From: Pedobacter westerhofensis | GTDB lineage: Bacteria; Bacteroidota; Bacteroidia; Sphingobacteriales; Sphingobacteriaceae | Assembly: GCF_900182595.1 (NCBI RefSeq) | Contig: NZ_FXTN01000004.1 | Span: 372,001 to 436,000, forward strand | Length of the DNA stretch: 64,000 nucleotides | Direction of reading: 5' to 3' | Part shown: positions 26,901-35,847 of the stretch, piece after piece | Layout: each line of letters opens with the position of its first letter | Position numbering within the stretch: the stretch's first letter is position 1 | Program-made: the position numbers and the translations under genes | Notes under the pieces: model-generated | Seen by the model: only the letters and a program-made list of their open reading frames with translations | Databases searched by the model: none | Told to the model about the DNA's origin: nothing

Positions 26901-27141
26901 AGGTAACAAGTCTATCGGTACCGGTGCCGTAGGAGGTATGCTCATCGGAACAATCATCGGGGTGTTTGCGATCCCGGTATTGTTTATCATCTTCCAGTCT
27001 TTACAGGAAAAAATCAGTGGCCCGGCTAAGAACGGCTATGATGATGATGACGAAGAGGAAGAAACAGCAGCAGCTAATCCTGAACAGAAAAGAATCGATG
27101 GCGCTGAAGAGCACCTGCTGATCGAACCGCCTAAAGCATAG
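23929..27141 (+). CDS. RND multidrug efflux permease (AcrB/HAE1 type)
   Basis: The 1070-residue inner-membrane protein has 12 membrane helices and two large periplasmic loops. It starts MFKIFIQRPVLSTVISVI with the family SLPIAQYPDIAPPTVNV. The proton-relay Asp pair lies in VLAIGIVVDDAIVVVEAVH. Later motifs are YKQFGVTLAVAIILSAVNAL and LMIGLLAKNGILIVEFA in the second half. The C-terminus is Asp/Glu-rich. It captures drugs from the periplasm or outer leaflet and exports them with the adaptor and channel. Confidence 0.95.
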   Translation: MFKIFIQRPVLSTVISVIIVILGVLGLISLPIAQYPDIAPPTVNVAASYTGANADVVLKSIIIPLEEQINGVENMTYMTSTATNDGAASIKIFFKVGTDPDLAAVNVQNRVSRATSLLPSEVTQAGVTVTKSQSSNLLIFSLYSEDKTYDQTFLQNYAKINLVPAIQRVTGVGDATVFGSKDYSMRIWLKPDIMQQYSLIPSDISAVLAEQNIEAAPGKFGENSNQSFQYVIKYKGRLVQPAEFENMIIKSVGQGQVLRLKDVARVELGALTYSSTINMNGQESVGMAISQTPGSNARDVINNSKKIIEEASKTFPKGIKYTYLVDVNENLDASIEKVIHTLIEAFILVFIVVFIFLQDFRSTLVPAIAVPVAIVGTFFFLNLFGFTINLLTLFALVLAIGIVVDDAIVVVEAVHAKLDHGYKSAKKATIDAMNEISGAIISITLVMAAVFIPVTFITGSTGVFYKQFGVTLAVAIILSAVNALTLSPALCALLLKPHADDHKHQSFIQRFYTAFNVAFDNITNKYKRSVQFLSVKKWIVLGAVAIAGAGLFYMMKTTPSAFVPSEDQGTIFANISLPPSSSMERTTELSKQVDSIAHTIPEVSNTLRIVGQNFVAGAGSAYSMVIVRLKTWDQRKRTVDDVVGDLFKKTGSIRGASIFFISPPTIQGFGQSGGFEFQLQDKTAHSTADFFKVNNEFLAKLAQRKEIQYAQTSFNPNFPQYMMDVDLEKAKEAGVTVNMILQTMQGYYGGLYASNYNQFGKQYRVMVQASEEYRMNPEGLSKIFVRNTAGAMAPITEFIKMRRVFGPESISRFNLFSSIAITGAPNVGFSSGDAIKAIQEVATSLPAGYGYEFSGLTREELASGSETVFIFILCLVFVYFLLSAQYESYILPFAVLLAIPFGLAGAYLFSIIFKLNSNIYLQISLIMLIGLLAKNGILIVEFALERRRNGMPIVESAIEGAVARLRPILMTSFAFIFGLVPLMFSSGAGAVGNKSIGTGAVGGMLIGTIIGVFAIPVLFIIFQSLQEKISGPAKNGYDDDDEEEETAAANPEQKRIDGAEEHLLIEPPKA

Positions 27142-27164
27142 TTTATCATTAAGAACGAAATCAA

Positions 27165-28571
27165 ATGACTCATAAATATAACAAACAGGTTTTAGGATTA
27201 CTCGTAGCAGCGTCACTTTTTAGTGCCTGCTCGGTGACCAAAACCTACAAAAGCCCGGAGGTAAAAACTGATGGATTGTACCGCGACCAGGTTGCTGCAG
27301 ATTCTGTGACGCTGGCTGATATGCCATGGCAAAGTCTTTTTGCGGATGAAAAGCTGAAAGCACTAATCCAGAAGGGGCTCGACCAGAATGTAGACCTTAA
27401 AAATGCAATCCAGAATATTGCGCAGGCACAAGCGACATTGAAGCAAAGCAAACTGGCGTATTTGCCGACTTTAAGCGCGAATGCAGATTATACGAGGACA
27501 AAATCCTCATTGGCGGCATTAAACTTTCCGGCCGGAATCAATATCAATACGCTTACCAACACCTACCGTTTGTACCTAAGTACTTCATGGGAAGCGGATA
27601 TCTGGGGAAAACTGAGCAGCAGCAAGAGAGCTGCCCTTGCCAGTTACCTTGGCACGGATGCGGCAAGAAAAGCTGTGCAGACACAACTGATCGCTGATAT
27701 TTCAAATAATTACTTTACACTAATTTCGCTGGATAAACAGCTCACGATTACCGAAGAGACCCTGAAGAACAGGCGCAGCAGTGTAGAAACGATAAAGGAG
27801 TTAAAAGAGGGGGCAGTGGTTACAGGCGCAGCTGTTGTGCAAAGTGAAGCTAACCTCTATGCAGCAGAAGTGACCATACCTGATCTGAAACAGAGCATCA
27901 GGGAAACTGAAAATGCGCTGAGCATTCTACTGGCGCAGGCACCCGGCCCTATAGACAGAAATACGCTTGACTCACAGGTTGTACCTGTAAACCTGTCCGT
28001 TGGACTGCCATCTCAACTGCTGCATAACCGCCCCGACGTTGAGCAGGCAGAATTCGCCTTCAGAAATTCATTTGAAAATACAAACCTGGCCAGGACGTAT
28101 TTCTATCCAAGTTTGACCTTAACGGCAAATGGCGGATTGTCTACGCTGCAGCTAAAGAATTTCTTCGATCAGTCGATCTTTTATTCACTGGTAGGGGGCT
28201 TAACTCAGCCTATCTTTAATCAGGGTGTCAATAAAGCGAGATTAACTACTGCACAATCACAACAGATACAGGCGATGAACACTTATCAGCAGACCTTACT
28301 GGTAGCAGGGCAGGAAGTATCTAACTCTCTGTTTGATTACCAGTCGGCCGTAGCGAAACAGGCTTCCAGGGCAAAACAGATTGCCGCCCTGATCAAAGCT
28401 GTGGATTATACGCAGGAATTGCTGCGTTTCAGTTCGGCCACAAACTATACTGACGTACTGACTTCAGAGCAGAGCCTTCTTGCAGCGCAGTTAAGTGCTG
28501 TAAGTGATCAGCAGCAGAAGCTGCAGGCTGTGGTAAATCTCTACCGTGCATTGGGCGGTGGCTGGAAATAA
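27165..28571 (+). CDS. RND efflux outer-membrane channel (TolC/OprM, NodT type)
   Basis: The 468-residue protein has a lipobox FSAC (Cys22), the start YKSPEVKTDGLYRDQ and the OprM duplicated helical repeats: WQSLFADEKLKALIQKGLDQ, STSWEADIWGKL and LLHNRPDVEQAEF. It ends LYRALGGGWK, typical for this family. It is the last gene of the adaptor-permease-channel operon; a convergent gene begins 5 bases after it. Confidence 0.93.
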   Translation: MTHKYNKQVLGLLVAASLFSACSVTKTYKSPEVKTDGLYRDQVAADSVTLADMPWQSLFADEKLKALIQKGLDQNVDLKNAIQNIAQAQATLKQSKLAYLPTLSANADYTRTKSSLAALNFPAGININTLTNTYRLYLSTSWEADIWGKLSSSKRAALASYLGTDAARKAVQTQLIADISNNYFTLISLDKQLTITEETLKNRRSSVETIKELKEGAVVTGAAVVQSEANLYAAEVTIPDLKQSIRETENALSILLAQAPGPIDRNTLDSQVVPVNLSVGLPSQLLHNRPDVEQAEFAFRNSFENTNLARTYFYPSLTLTANGGLSTLQLKNFFDQSIFYSLVGGLTQPIFNQGVNKARLTTAQSQQIQAMNTYQQTLLVAGQEVSNSLFDYQSAVAKQASRAKQIAALIKAVDYTQELLRFSSATNYTDVLTSEQSLLAAQLSAVSDQQQKLQAVVNLYRALGGGWK

Positions 28572-28576
28572 TCCGG

Positions 28577-29314
28577 CTACCAGTCTATCCCCTGCAGGGA
28601 TGCATGATATTTAACAGGATCAAAGCTGTAAAGGTTGGGTGATTTATGCGCCCCGCCTTTACGCTGGTCTTCATGTTTAATCAGCACATCGAAACGCATG
28701 ATCCGGCGGTAAAAATTACCCCTGTTCAGCTTTCTTCCCAGGATGGTTTCGTATAAACGCTGTAATTCCGAGATGGTAAAGCGCTCAGGAAGCAGGTTCA
28801 TACCAATGGGTTTATAACTCAGCTGCTGCCTTAAAACAGTCAGCGCATTATCGTAAATCGTCTGGTGGTCCATCGCGAGAGCCGGCATGTGATCTATTGA
28901 TTTCCATTCGCAGGTGTCACTGTAATGGTCAATTTCCAGGTTTACTTGTGTATAATCTACAAGTGCATAAAAACCGATGGAAATAAAACGTTGCTTGTGC
29001 CAAAGGTTATCATCGTAATTCCTGAAAAAATCTTCTGAACGGTTGACGTTTCCGAAAATGCCAAATTCCTGTAAATAGATCCTTTCTGCACCGGTACGCT
29101 CTCTGAGTACCCGCTGTGCTGCATCCTCAACATTTTCATCTTTAAAAACGTATCCGCCGGGCAACAGCCATTTCTGACCTTTTGCCATTCTTACCAAAAG
29201 CACCTTTAACTGGTTCTCGTGAAAACCAAATACAACACTGTCTACAGAAATATGGGGCAAGGCTTTTTCCCACATCCGGCTGCTCATCTCAATGATCTTC
29301 TCGTCTTTTTCCAT
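28577..29314 (-). CDS. NUDIX-domain transcriptional regulator (NrtR/AraR-like)
   Basis: The ATG at 29314 (MEKDEKII) is preferred over a TTG three codons upstream. The 245-residue protein has a NUDIX fold at about 25-150 (VDSVVFGFHENQLKVLLVR) and a C-terminal winged helix at about 165-240 (FTISELQRLYETILGRKLNR, then GNFYRRIM). The NUDIX box reads RVLRERTG where REUxEExG is expected, so catalytic Glu residues are missing. This matches NrtR and Bacteroides AraR-like regulators, which sense a nucleotide-sugar-like or sugar ligand instead of hydrolysing it. The ligand is unknown. Confidence 0.85.
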   Translation of the reverse strand: MEKDEKIIEMSSRMWEKALPHISVDSVVFGFHENQLKVLLVRMAKGQKWLLPGGYVFKDENVEDAAQRVLRERTGAERIYLQEFGIFGNVNRSEDFFRNYDDNLWHKQRFISIGFYALVDYTQVNLEIDHYSDTCEWKSIDHMPALAMDHQTIYDNALTVLRQQLSYKPIGMNLLPERFTISELQRLYETILGRKLNRGNFYRRIMRFDVLIKHEDQRKGGAHKSPNLYSFDPVKYHASLQGIDW

Positions 29315-29581
29315 TTTCCGCAATAATAAGCTAAAATAAATATTTGCCGCGCTAAATAAAATAATATCTCAGTGATTCACAATGAGTCAAAGGTGCTGAT
29401 TATTACCCGGATATAACAGATTTTTATTACAGCTGCAAGAAGATTGTATGCTTTGAGCATTGATTCCCGGGCTTTCAATTCTTACCTTACAATGTAAAAA
29501 TGATGTAACATCAGAGCGCTGAAATTTTATTATGATAGCTTTGATTTTTAAAACTAAGATTTACCTAAACTCTTTGATCAC

Positions 29582-32500
29582 ATGAAGAAAACGCTTCTCT
29601 TATTCTCATTACTGGCATTTGCCGGCTTGAAAAGCCAGGCGCAAAGCCAGCCGGTATGGATGCAGCAGCCTGCTGTTTCTCCGGACGGAAAATGGATCGC
29701 CTTTGAATATAAGGGCAATCTTTTTAAAGTTCCCTACAGCGGTGGCGATGCCGTACCGCTTACCATAGCCAATTCCTATAGCGGATATCCCATCTGGAGC
29801 CACGACAGTAAAAAGATAGCTTTTGCCTCAGACCGCTATGGCAATTTTGATGTTTACCTGATGAATGCTTCAGGGGGCGAGGCCAGCCGGCTAACTTATA
29901 ATTCCAGTCGTGATATCCCTTATGATTTTTCTGTGGATGATGCTAAGGTTATCTTTGGTACAGACCGTCATGATCTCTATTCATCGGCGCGTTTTCCCTC
30001 GGATGCGATATTTACCAAGCTCTATGAAGTGCCCGCTAAGGGAGGCAACAGCCGGATGCTGAACAGTGCAGGGATGGAATATGTGCATTACAATGAAAAG
30101 GGCGACCAGCTGATTTTTCAGGACAGAAAGGGCTATGAAGATGCCTGGAGAAAACACCATACCTCGGCCGTAACCAGGGATATCTGGACGTACAATATCA
30201 AAAACAACACCTATACCAAAGTATCTGCATTTAATGGCGAAGACCGTGAACCGGTTTGGGGCAGCGGGGATACTTTTTATTACCTGAGTGAAAAAAATGG
30301 AAACCAAAATCTTTACAAATCATCTTTAGGCAGTACTGCTGCAGTTACGCAGCTGACGAACTTTGAAAAAAATCCTGTACGTAATCTTTCGCGCTCGGCG
30401 GGAGGCAACTTTGTATTTACTTATAATGGTGATCTGTATACTTTCACAGAAGGGCAACAGCCGCAAAAGCTGGGCATCAACCTGAATGCCGACTTCTCGG
30501 GCGACCAGATCATGACTGTTCCGGTAAGAGGAGAGGCTGCTGAAATGGCGGTTTCCAGCGATGGCAAACAGGTTGCTTTTGTATACCGCGGAGATATTTT
30601 TGTGACTTCTGTTGATGGTGCTACCACAAAAAGGATTACCAATACTCCTTATCAGGAACGGATGGTAGACTTTAGTCCAGATGGCCGCAAGCTATTGTAT
30701 TCTGCGGAACATGCAGGTTCATGGGATATTGATGAAGTGACGATTGCCAACCGGAACGAACCTTATTTTTATGCCGCTACGGTACTGAATACGCAAAGCA
30801 TTATCGCCACTGCGAAAGACGAATTTCAGGGTGTTTATTCACCTGACGGGAAAAAGATCGCTTTCCTTGAAGAAAGAAATATTCTGCGCTCGTATGATAT
30901 TGCCGGGAAAACAAGCCGGACATTACTGCCCGAAGGCGTGAATTACTCCTATGCGGACGGAGATCAGTATTTCACCTGGTCGCCCGACAGCAAATACCTG
31001 CTCGCGCAATCCACCGAGGGCGGAGGGTGGTTCCAGAACGAAGTGGTATTGATTAAAGATGACGGTTCTGGCAAGCGCATCAACCTCACGGAATCTGGTT
31101 TCAGTGATGAGATGCCGCAATGGGGAATGGACGGAAAGATGATGTACTGGTTAACGGATAAAGACGGAATGAAAAACCTGAGCCGCGGCAGCCAGTCGGA
31201 CATCTATGCGATGTTCTTTGACCAGAAAGCATGGGACAGGTTCCAGCTGAGCAAGGAAGATTTTGACCTGCGCACAGAATCTGAGAAAAAAGATACTGCC
31301 GGTAAAAAAGAACCTGCGAAAGACCTGAAAAAGAAAGAGCCTGCAAAAACTCCTGCCGCACCGGTAAACCTGTACCTCAGCAACCTGGATAACCGCACAA
31401 AACGCCTCACACTGGCATCTACGGCGATCAATGGGGCCAAGCTTTCAAAAGATGGTGAAAAGCTGTATTTCTTTGCGAAGTATGACAAGGGGTACGACCT
31501 CTGGGTAACGATCACACGTACCAATGAAAGCAAAGTGCTGGCCAAGCTGGATGCACCGGGTGGCGGCATTGAGCTGAGCAAGGATGGAAAATCACTCTTT
31601 GTGATCGCCAATGGCAATATCATGAAGGTAGGGGTAGACGATGGCAAAGTTACCCCAGTGAAGATCAATTCTGAAATGGAACTGAATGCCTCGGCAGAAC
31701 GTGAATATATTCTTGACCATACCTGGAAACAGGTGAAGAAGAAATTCTTTGATCCTAAACTCCAGGGTGTAGACTGGGATTATTACCATACCAACTATAA
31801 GAAGTTCCTGCCTTATATCAACAACGATTATGACTTTCAGGTACTGCTGAGCGAATTCCTGGGAGAATTAAATGCCTCACACACCGGCGGACGTTACAGT
31901 CCTTCCTTTCCTAACGGCGATGAAACTGCCGCACTGGGGCTAACCTACGATCTTTCGGGAACCGGCGACGGACTGCCTGTAAAGGGCGTGATCCCTGGTG
32001 GGCCTTTTGATATTGCGGGCACAAAAATGAAAGCCGGTATGGTAATCGACAAGATCAACGGGGAAGCGATTACTGCCGCCTCCGACTGGTCGAAACTGCT
32101 GAACCACAAAGCCGGGCAGTTTACGCGGATTTCATTTCATGAACTCAAAGGCGGAAGCACTTATGAGGAAACGGTCAAACCGATCAAACCGAGAACCGAA
32201 ACCAGCGTGCTGCTGTACAACAAATGGGTGAAACTGATGGAGCATCTTACCGATAGTCTCTCTGGCGGCAAAGTAGGCTATGTACATGTGCGCAGCATGG
32301 ATGATCCCAGCTTCCGCGTTACCTTTGATAAGGTGTTGGGCAAAAACAGCCGGAAGGAAGCCTTGATTGTAGATTCACGCTTTAATGGCGGCGGATGGCT
32401 GCATGACGACCTGGTAACCTTTCTGAGCGGCAAGCTTTATTTTACACTGCGCCCGCAGGGACATATTACCGAAGGCGGCGAACCGCTGAACAAATGGTAC

Positions 32501-32830
32501 AAGCCCAGCTGTGTACTGATGAGCGAAAGCAACTATTCCGACGCTTTCATGTTCCCTTATGCGTATAAAGAACTGGGAATTGGAAAACTGATTGGCACAC
32601 CTGTAGCCGGAACTGGCACGGCTGTATGGTGGGAAGCACAGATCAACAGCCGGATCGTTTTTGGGATCCCGATGATCGGAACCTATGGCGCCGGAGAAAC
32701 CCATGCCACGGAAAACCACCAGCTGGAACCAGATATCATGATCCTGAACGATTACAACCAGATCCTGTCTGGTAACGACCAGCAGCTGGCCGCTGCTGTG
32801 CAGGAGATGCTTAAAACCATAAAGAAGTAA
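29582..32830 (+). CDS. Tricorn-like S41 family peptidase
   Basis: The 1082-residue exported protein has a signal peptide (1-20). Beta-propeller repeats of the TolB/WD40 type follow (repeated SPDGKWIAFE, WSHDSKKIAFASDRYGNFDV, FSPDGRKLLYS). A charged linker rich in Lys/Glu/Asp and EPAK repeats lies at about 560-600. Then come a core helical domain, a PDZ domain (about 795-850, LPVKGVIPGGPFDIAGTKMK) and an S41 protease domain. Its catalytic Ser probably lies in SESNYSDAFM, with GTPVAGTGTAVWWE after it. It resembles archaeal tricorn protease and probably degrades peptides in the periplasm. It is a single gene. Confidence 0.9.
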   Translation: MKKTLLLFSLLAFAGLKSQAQSQPVWMQQPAVSPDGKWIAFEYKGNLFKVPYSGGDAVPLTIANSYSGYPIWSHDSKKIAFASDRYGNFDVYLMNASGGEASRLTYNSSRDIPYDFSVDDAKVIFGTDRHDLYSSARFPSDAIFTKLYEVPAKGGNSRMLNSAGMEYVHYNEKGDQLIFQDRKGYEDAWRKHHTSAVTRDIWTYNIKNNTYTKVSAFNGEDREPVWGSGDTFYYLSEKNGNQNLYKSSLGSTAAVTQLTNFEKNPVRNLSRSAGGNFVFTYNGDLYTFTEGQQPQKLGINLNADFSGDQIMTVPVRGEAAEMAVSSDGKQVAFVYRGDIFVTSVDGATTKRITNTPYQERMVDFSPDGRKLLYSAEHAGSWDIDEVTIANRNEPYFYAATVLNTQSIIATAKDEFQGVYSPDGKKIAFLEERNILRSYDIAGKTSRTLLPEGVNYSYADGDQYFTWSPDSKYLLAQSTEGGGWFQNEVVLIKDDGSGKRINLTESGFSDEMPQWGMDGKMMYWLTDKDGMKNLSRGSQSDIYAMFFDQKAWDRFQLSKEDFDLRTESEKKDTAGKKEPAKDLKKKEPAKTPAAPVNLYLSNLDNRTKRLTLASTAINGAKLSKDGEKLYFFAKYDKGYDLWVTITRTNESKVLAKLDAPGGGIELSKDGKSLFVIANGNIMKVGVDDGKVTPVKINSEMELNASAEREYILDHTWKQVKKKFFDPKLQGVDWDYYHTNYKKFLPYINNDYDFQVLLSEFLGELNASHTGGRYSPSFPNGDETAALGLTYDLSGTGDGLPVKGVIPGGPFDIAGTKMKAGMVIDKINGEAITAASDWSKLLNHKAGQFTRISFHELKGGSTYEETVKPIKPRTETSVLLYNKWVKLMEHLTDSLSGGKVGYVHVRSMDDPSFRVTFDKVLGKNSRKEALIVDSRFNGGGWLHDDLVTFLSGKLYFTLRPQGHITEGGEPLNKWYKPSCVLMSESNYSDAFMFPYAYKELGIGKLIGTPVAGTGTAVWWEAQINSRIVFGIPMIGTYGAGETHATENHQLEPDIMILNDYNQILSGNDQQLAAAVQEMLKTIKK

Positions 32831-32835
32831 ACAGA

Positions 32836-32907
32836 TAAGGCTTTATCATTAAGCTGAACCCCAAAAGTTTTGTCGTAATTGGGGATCAGCTTAATGATAA
32901 GGCCTTA
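32836..32907. terminator. Very long hairpin after the S41 peptidase gene
   Basis: Arms 32836-32864 and 32879-32907 are 29 bases long and pair except for one A-A mismatch and one G-U pair, around a 14-base loop. It begins 6 bases after the stop and could end transcription. The stem is much longer than the other terminators in this window (10-16 bp), so a mobile-repeat origin is possible. Confidence 0.6.
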
Positions 32908-32928
32908 TTTCATCCTGTCCTCGCTTTC

Positions 32929-32961
32929 AGTCATCGCGCTGATGCTTTGAGTCATCGCGCT
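32929..32961. repeat. 12-bp direct repeat
   Basis: AGTCATCGCGCT occurs at 32929-32940 and 32950-32961, 21 bases apart, in the 85-117 bases before the TonB receptor ATG. It could be a paired regulator site. Confidence 0.35.
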
Positions 32962-33045
32962 TTTTGTGCTTTCTGCCTCATTTAACATTTCGTAACAATT
33001 ACCAGGGCATATATTTCTTGAATTTAGAGAAATATTAAACCCTAT

Positions 33046-35847
33046 ATGAAGACTATTTTACTATTTTTATTGTTTTGTGGCCTGTTTTCCATACAGCAGG
33101 CCAGGGCCCAAAACGGGCCGAACTTCCAGAACGATACCGCAACGGTCAACAAATTTATCACAGCGCCGCTGGATGAAGTTCTGGATGAATTCGCTGCCAC
33201 CTATAAGATCAGGTTTATATTTGATCGTGCACAGATGCACAAATATGGGGTAAGCGATCACTATTTCCATGATAAAGTGAAAGACATCATCAGAGGTATC
33301 TGCCGTGCCAATGATATCTACTATGCCAAACAGCCGGATGGTACGTATTTTATCCTGGAAAAACCTGAAGACATTACCCGGCTGAGGCGGCTTCCGCCAG
33401 GGGCCATGAAACCCACGGTAGAAGCTAAGGTTAACCAGGCCTTTACAGAGGAGGTCATCACTACGGCCGCTGCTGCGAGGCCAGTGCGTACGAACTTTGC
33501 GCTGGCCGGAAGGGTGACAGATAACGCTACCGGCGAATCGCTGCCCGCAGCTTCGATCAAGATCAGAGGGACAAACATTACAGCCGTAACCAATACCGAC
33601 GGATACTTTAACCTGACGAATGTCCCTGCCGACACATCTGTCCTGGTCGTCAGCTATGCGGGGTACCAGACATCAGCCGAAAGGCTTACGCCCGAAAGAG
33701 CATCACAGAAGCTGGTGATCTCCATGCTGCCTGCCGACAATGCACTTACTGAGGTAGTGATCAACGGGGAGAAGGGAGAAGCGGTGATGAATACCGATAC
33801 GCGCAGGGTGAGCGTGGTACAGCTTACACCGGCAAAGCTGGCTGTGCTGCCAAACATTGGCGAAAGGGATATCCTCAGGGCATTTCAGCTGATGCCAGGG
33901 ATCAGCGGAAGTAACGAATCCTCATCAGGAGCCTATGTAAGGGGAGGTACGCCGGATCAGAACCTGGTGCTATTCGATGGTTTTACCGTTTATCAGGTAG
34001 ACCACTTGTATGGATTTTACAGTGCATTTAACGTAAACGCGGTCAAGGATGTGCAGATGTATAAAGGCGGCTTCTCCGCTAAGTTTGGTGGCAGGCTTTC
34101 CAGTGTGACCGATATTACAGGTAAAGACGGGAATAAGAAAACCGCAGGTTTTGGGGTAGACCTCAGTTTGCTGAGTGTTAACATCTACGGAGAAACGCCA
34201 TTAAACGATAAATCATCCCTCTTGTTCAGTTTAAGGAGATCGTACCAGGGCCCGCTCTACAATAAAATTTTTAACAAGCTTACCAATACCACTACTGCAA
34301 CCACCGGTGGCGGCGGATTTGGTGGCCCGGGTGGCCGCGGCGGAATGGCTAACTTCCAGACACAGGTATCTTCATGGTTTTATGACCTGAATGGAAAATA
34401 CACGTATACACCGGATGATAAAAACATTTTTTCCCTCAGTTTCTACAGCGGTAAGGATAAACTGGATAACAGCCACGACCTGGGTATCCCGAGTGTGCTT
34501 TCAAGTTCTGTTAACAGCTCCAGCATCACAGATCTTACCACTTACGGTAACGTAGGCTCCAGTGCCAAGTGGTCCAGGAGATGGACAGACAAATTGTACG
34601 CTAACACCCTTGTGAGTTATTCCAATTTCTTCAGCCACCGCAACAGGGGCATGGCCAGTTCAATCACAGATTCTACAGGAACAGTAGTTGATACCAACAG
34701 TGGTTCTGCGGAGAACAATAACCTGAAAGACCTCAGTGCAAAGTCTGACTGGGAGTTAAACATCAGCAATACGGGCAAAATTCTGTTCGGCGGTTTTGCT
34801 TCCAGGCAGGATGTAAAATATGATTATACGCAGAACGATACGACAAAACTGATTGACCAGAACAATCAGGCGCTTACCCTTGGTGGGTACGCAGAACTGG
34901 AGCAGAACTTTGGCGCGCTCAGGTTGACTCCGGGCCTTCGGTATACCCATTACGACTTAACGAACAAGAATTATATAGAGCCGCGTTTCTCTGCCAGTTA
35001 CGCCATCAACGACAAGCTGATGCTGAAAGCTGCTACCGGACGTTTTTACCAGTTTACCAACAGGGTAGTACGTGAAGACATCCTTTCAGGCAGTAAAGAC
35101 TTCTGGGTACTGGCAAATGGGAGCAGTATTCCTGTGGGCAGTGCCATCCATTACATCCTTGGTGCCAGCTACGAAACCAACAAATTTTTATTCAGCATTG
35201 AAGGGTATTACAAAAGGCTGAGCGACCTGACAGAATATTCCCTTCGGCAAACGGGAACTGGCGGAATGTTCAATCCGAATTCTACCATCACCCTGGAGCA
35301 GAACTTTTATAATGGAAAAGGGTATGCAAAGGGAATTGAATTCCTGGTACAGAAAAAAGTTGGGCAGTATACCGGCTGGATAGGCTATACCCTGGCCAGT
35401 GCGTTCAATAAATTTGACGTATACGGTACGGATTATTTCCCTGCAGCACAGGACGTGCGCAATGAGTTTAAATCGATCAACCTTTATCAGGAGGGCAGAT
35501 GGACATTCTCCGCTACCTGGATCTATGCAAGCGGGCGTCCGTACACGGCACCTGTTGGCAGTTATACCATCAACAGGGCAGGGTCGGGAGCCGAAACCTA
35601 TTTTGTGGTCAGCGGTAAAAATACCGAGCGCTTCAAAGCATATCACCGCCTTGATGCCGCCATTACGTATGATCTGATCAGGACCAGCACTAAGAAAGTG
35701 GGCAGCATTGGCTTCTCTTTCTTCAACATCTATAACAGGTCCAACACCTGGTACAGGGAGTATTCTATACAGGGAAATCAGGTGATTTCTACTGATGTAA
35801 ATTATCTGGGGTTCACACCTAACTTAACGTTAAGCTTAAAATGGTAA
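33046..35847 (+). CDS. TonB-dependent receptor with STN-like domain
   Basis: The 933-residue outer-membrane receptor has a signal peptide (1-22, ending ARAQN). An STN-like periplasmic signalling domain follows (about 40-105: LDEVLDEFAATYKIRFIFDR). Then come a carboxypeptidase-regulatory-like domain (about 150-225: LAGRVTDNATGESLPAASI), a plug (about 255-360: LPNIGERDILRAFQLMPGIS, YVRGGTPDQNLVLFDGFTVY) and a barrel ending LTLSLKW. It carries a Gly-rich loop with GGGGFGGPGGRGG. It leads an operon with a DUF4249 lipoprotein, a LytS-like kinase and a LytTR regulator, so uptake and signalling are linked. The substrate is unknown. Confidence 0.9.
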   Translation: MKTILLFLLFCGLFSIQQARAQNGPNFQNDTATVNKFITAPLDEVLDEFAATYKIRFIFDRAQMHKYGVSDHYFHDKVKDIIRGICRANDIYYAKQPDGTYFILEKPEDITRLRRLPPGAMKPTVEAKVNQAFTEEVITTAAAARPVRTNFALAGRVTDNATGESLPAASIKIRGTNITAVTNTDGYFNLTNVPADTSVLVVSYAGYQTSAERLTPERASQKLVISMLPADNALTEVVINGEKGEAVMNTDTRRVSVVQLTPAKLAVLPNIGERDILRAFQLMPGISGSNESSSGAYVRGGTPDQNLVLFDGFTVYQVDHLYGFYSAFNVNAVKDVQMYKGGFSAKFGGRLSSVTDITGKDGNKKTAGFGVDLSLLSVNIYGETPLNDKSSLLFSLRRSYQGPLYNKIFNKLTNTTTATTGGGGFGGPGGRGGMANFQTQVSSWFYDLNGKYTYTPDDKNIFSLSFYSGKDKLDNSHDLGIPSVLSSSVNSSSITDLTTYGNVGSSAKWSRRWTDKLYANTLVSYSNFFSHRNRGMASSITDSTGTVVDTNSGSAENNNLKDLSAKSDWELNISNTGKILFGGFASRQDVKYDYTQNDTTKLIDQNNQALTLGGYAELEQNFGALRLTPGLRYTHYDLTNKNYIEPRFSASYAINDKLMLKAATGRFYQFTNRVVREDILSGSKDFWVLANGSSIPVGSAIHYILGASYETNKFLFSIEGYYKRLSDLTEYSLRQTGTGGMFNPNSTITLEQNFYNGKGYAKGIEFLVQKKVGQYTGWIGYTLASAFNKFDVYGTDYFPAAQDVRNEFKSINLYQEGRWTFSATWIYASGRPYTAPVGSYTINRAGSGAETYFVVSGKNTERFKAYHRLDAAITYDLIRTSTKKVGSIGFSFFNIYNRSNTWYREYSIQGNQVISTDVNYLGFTPNLTLSLKW

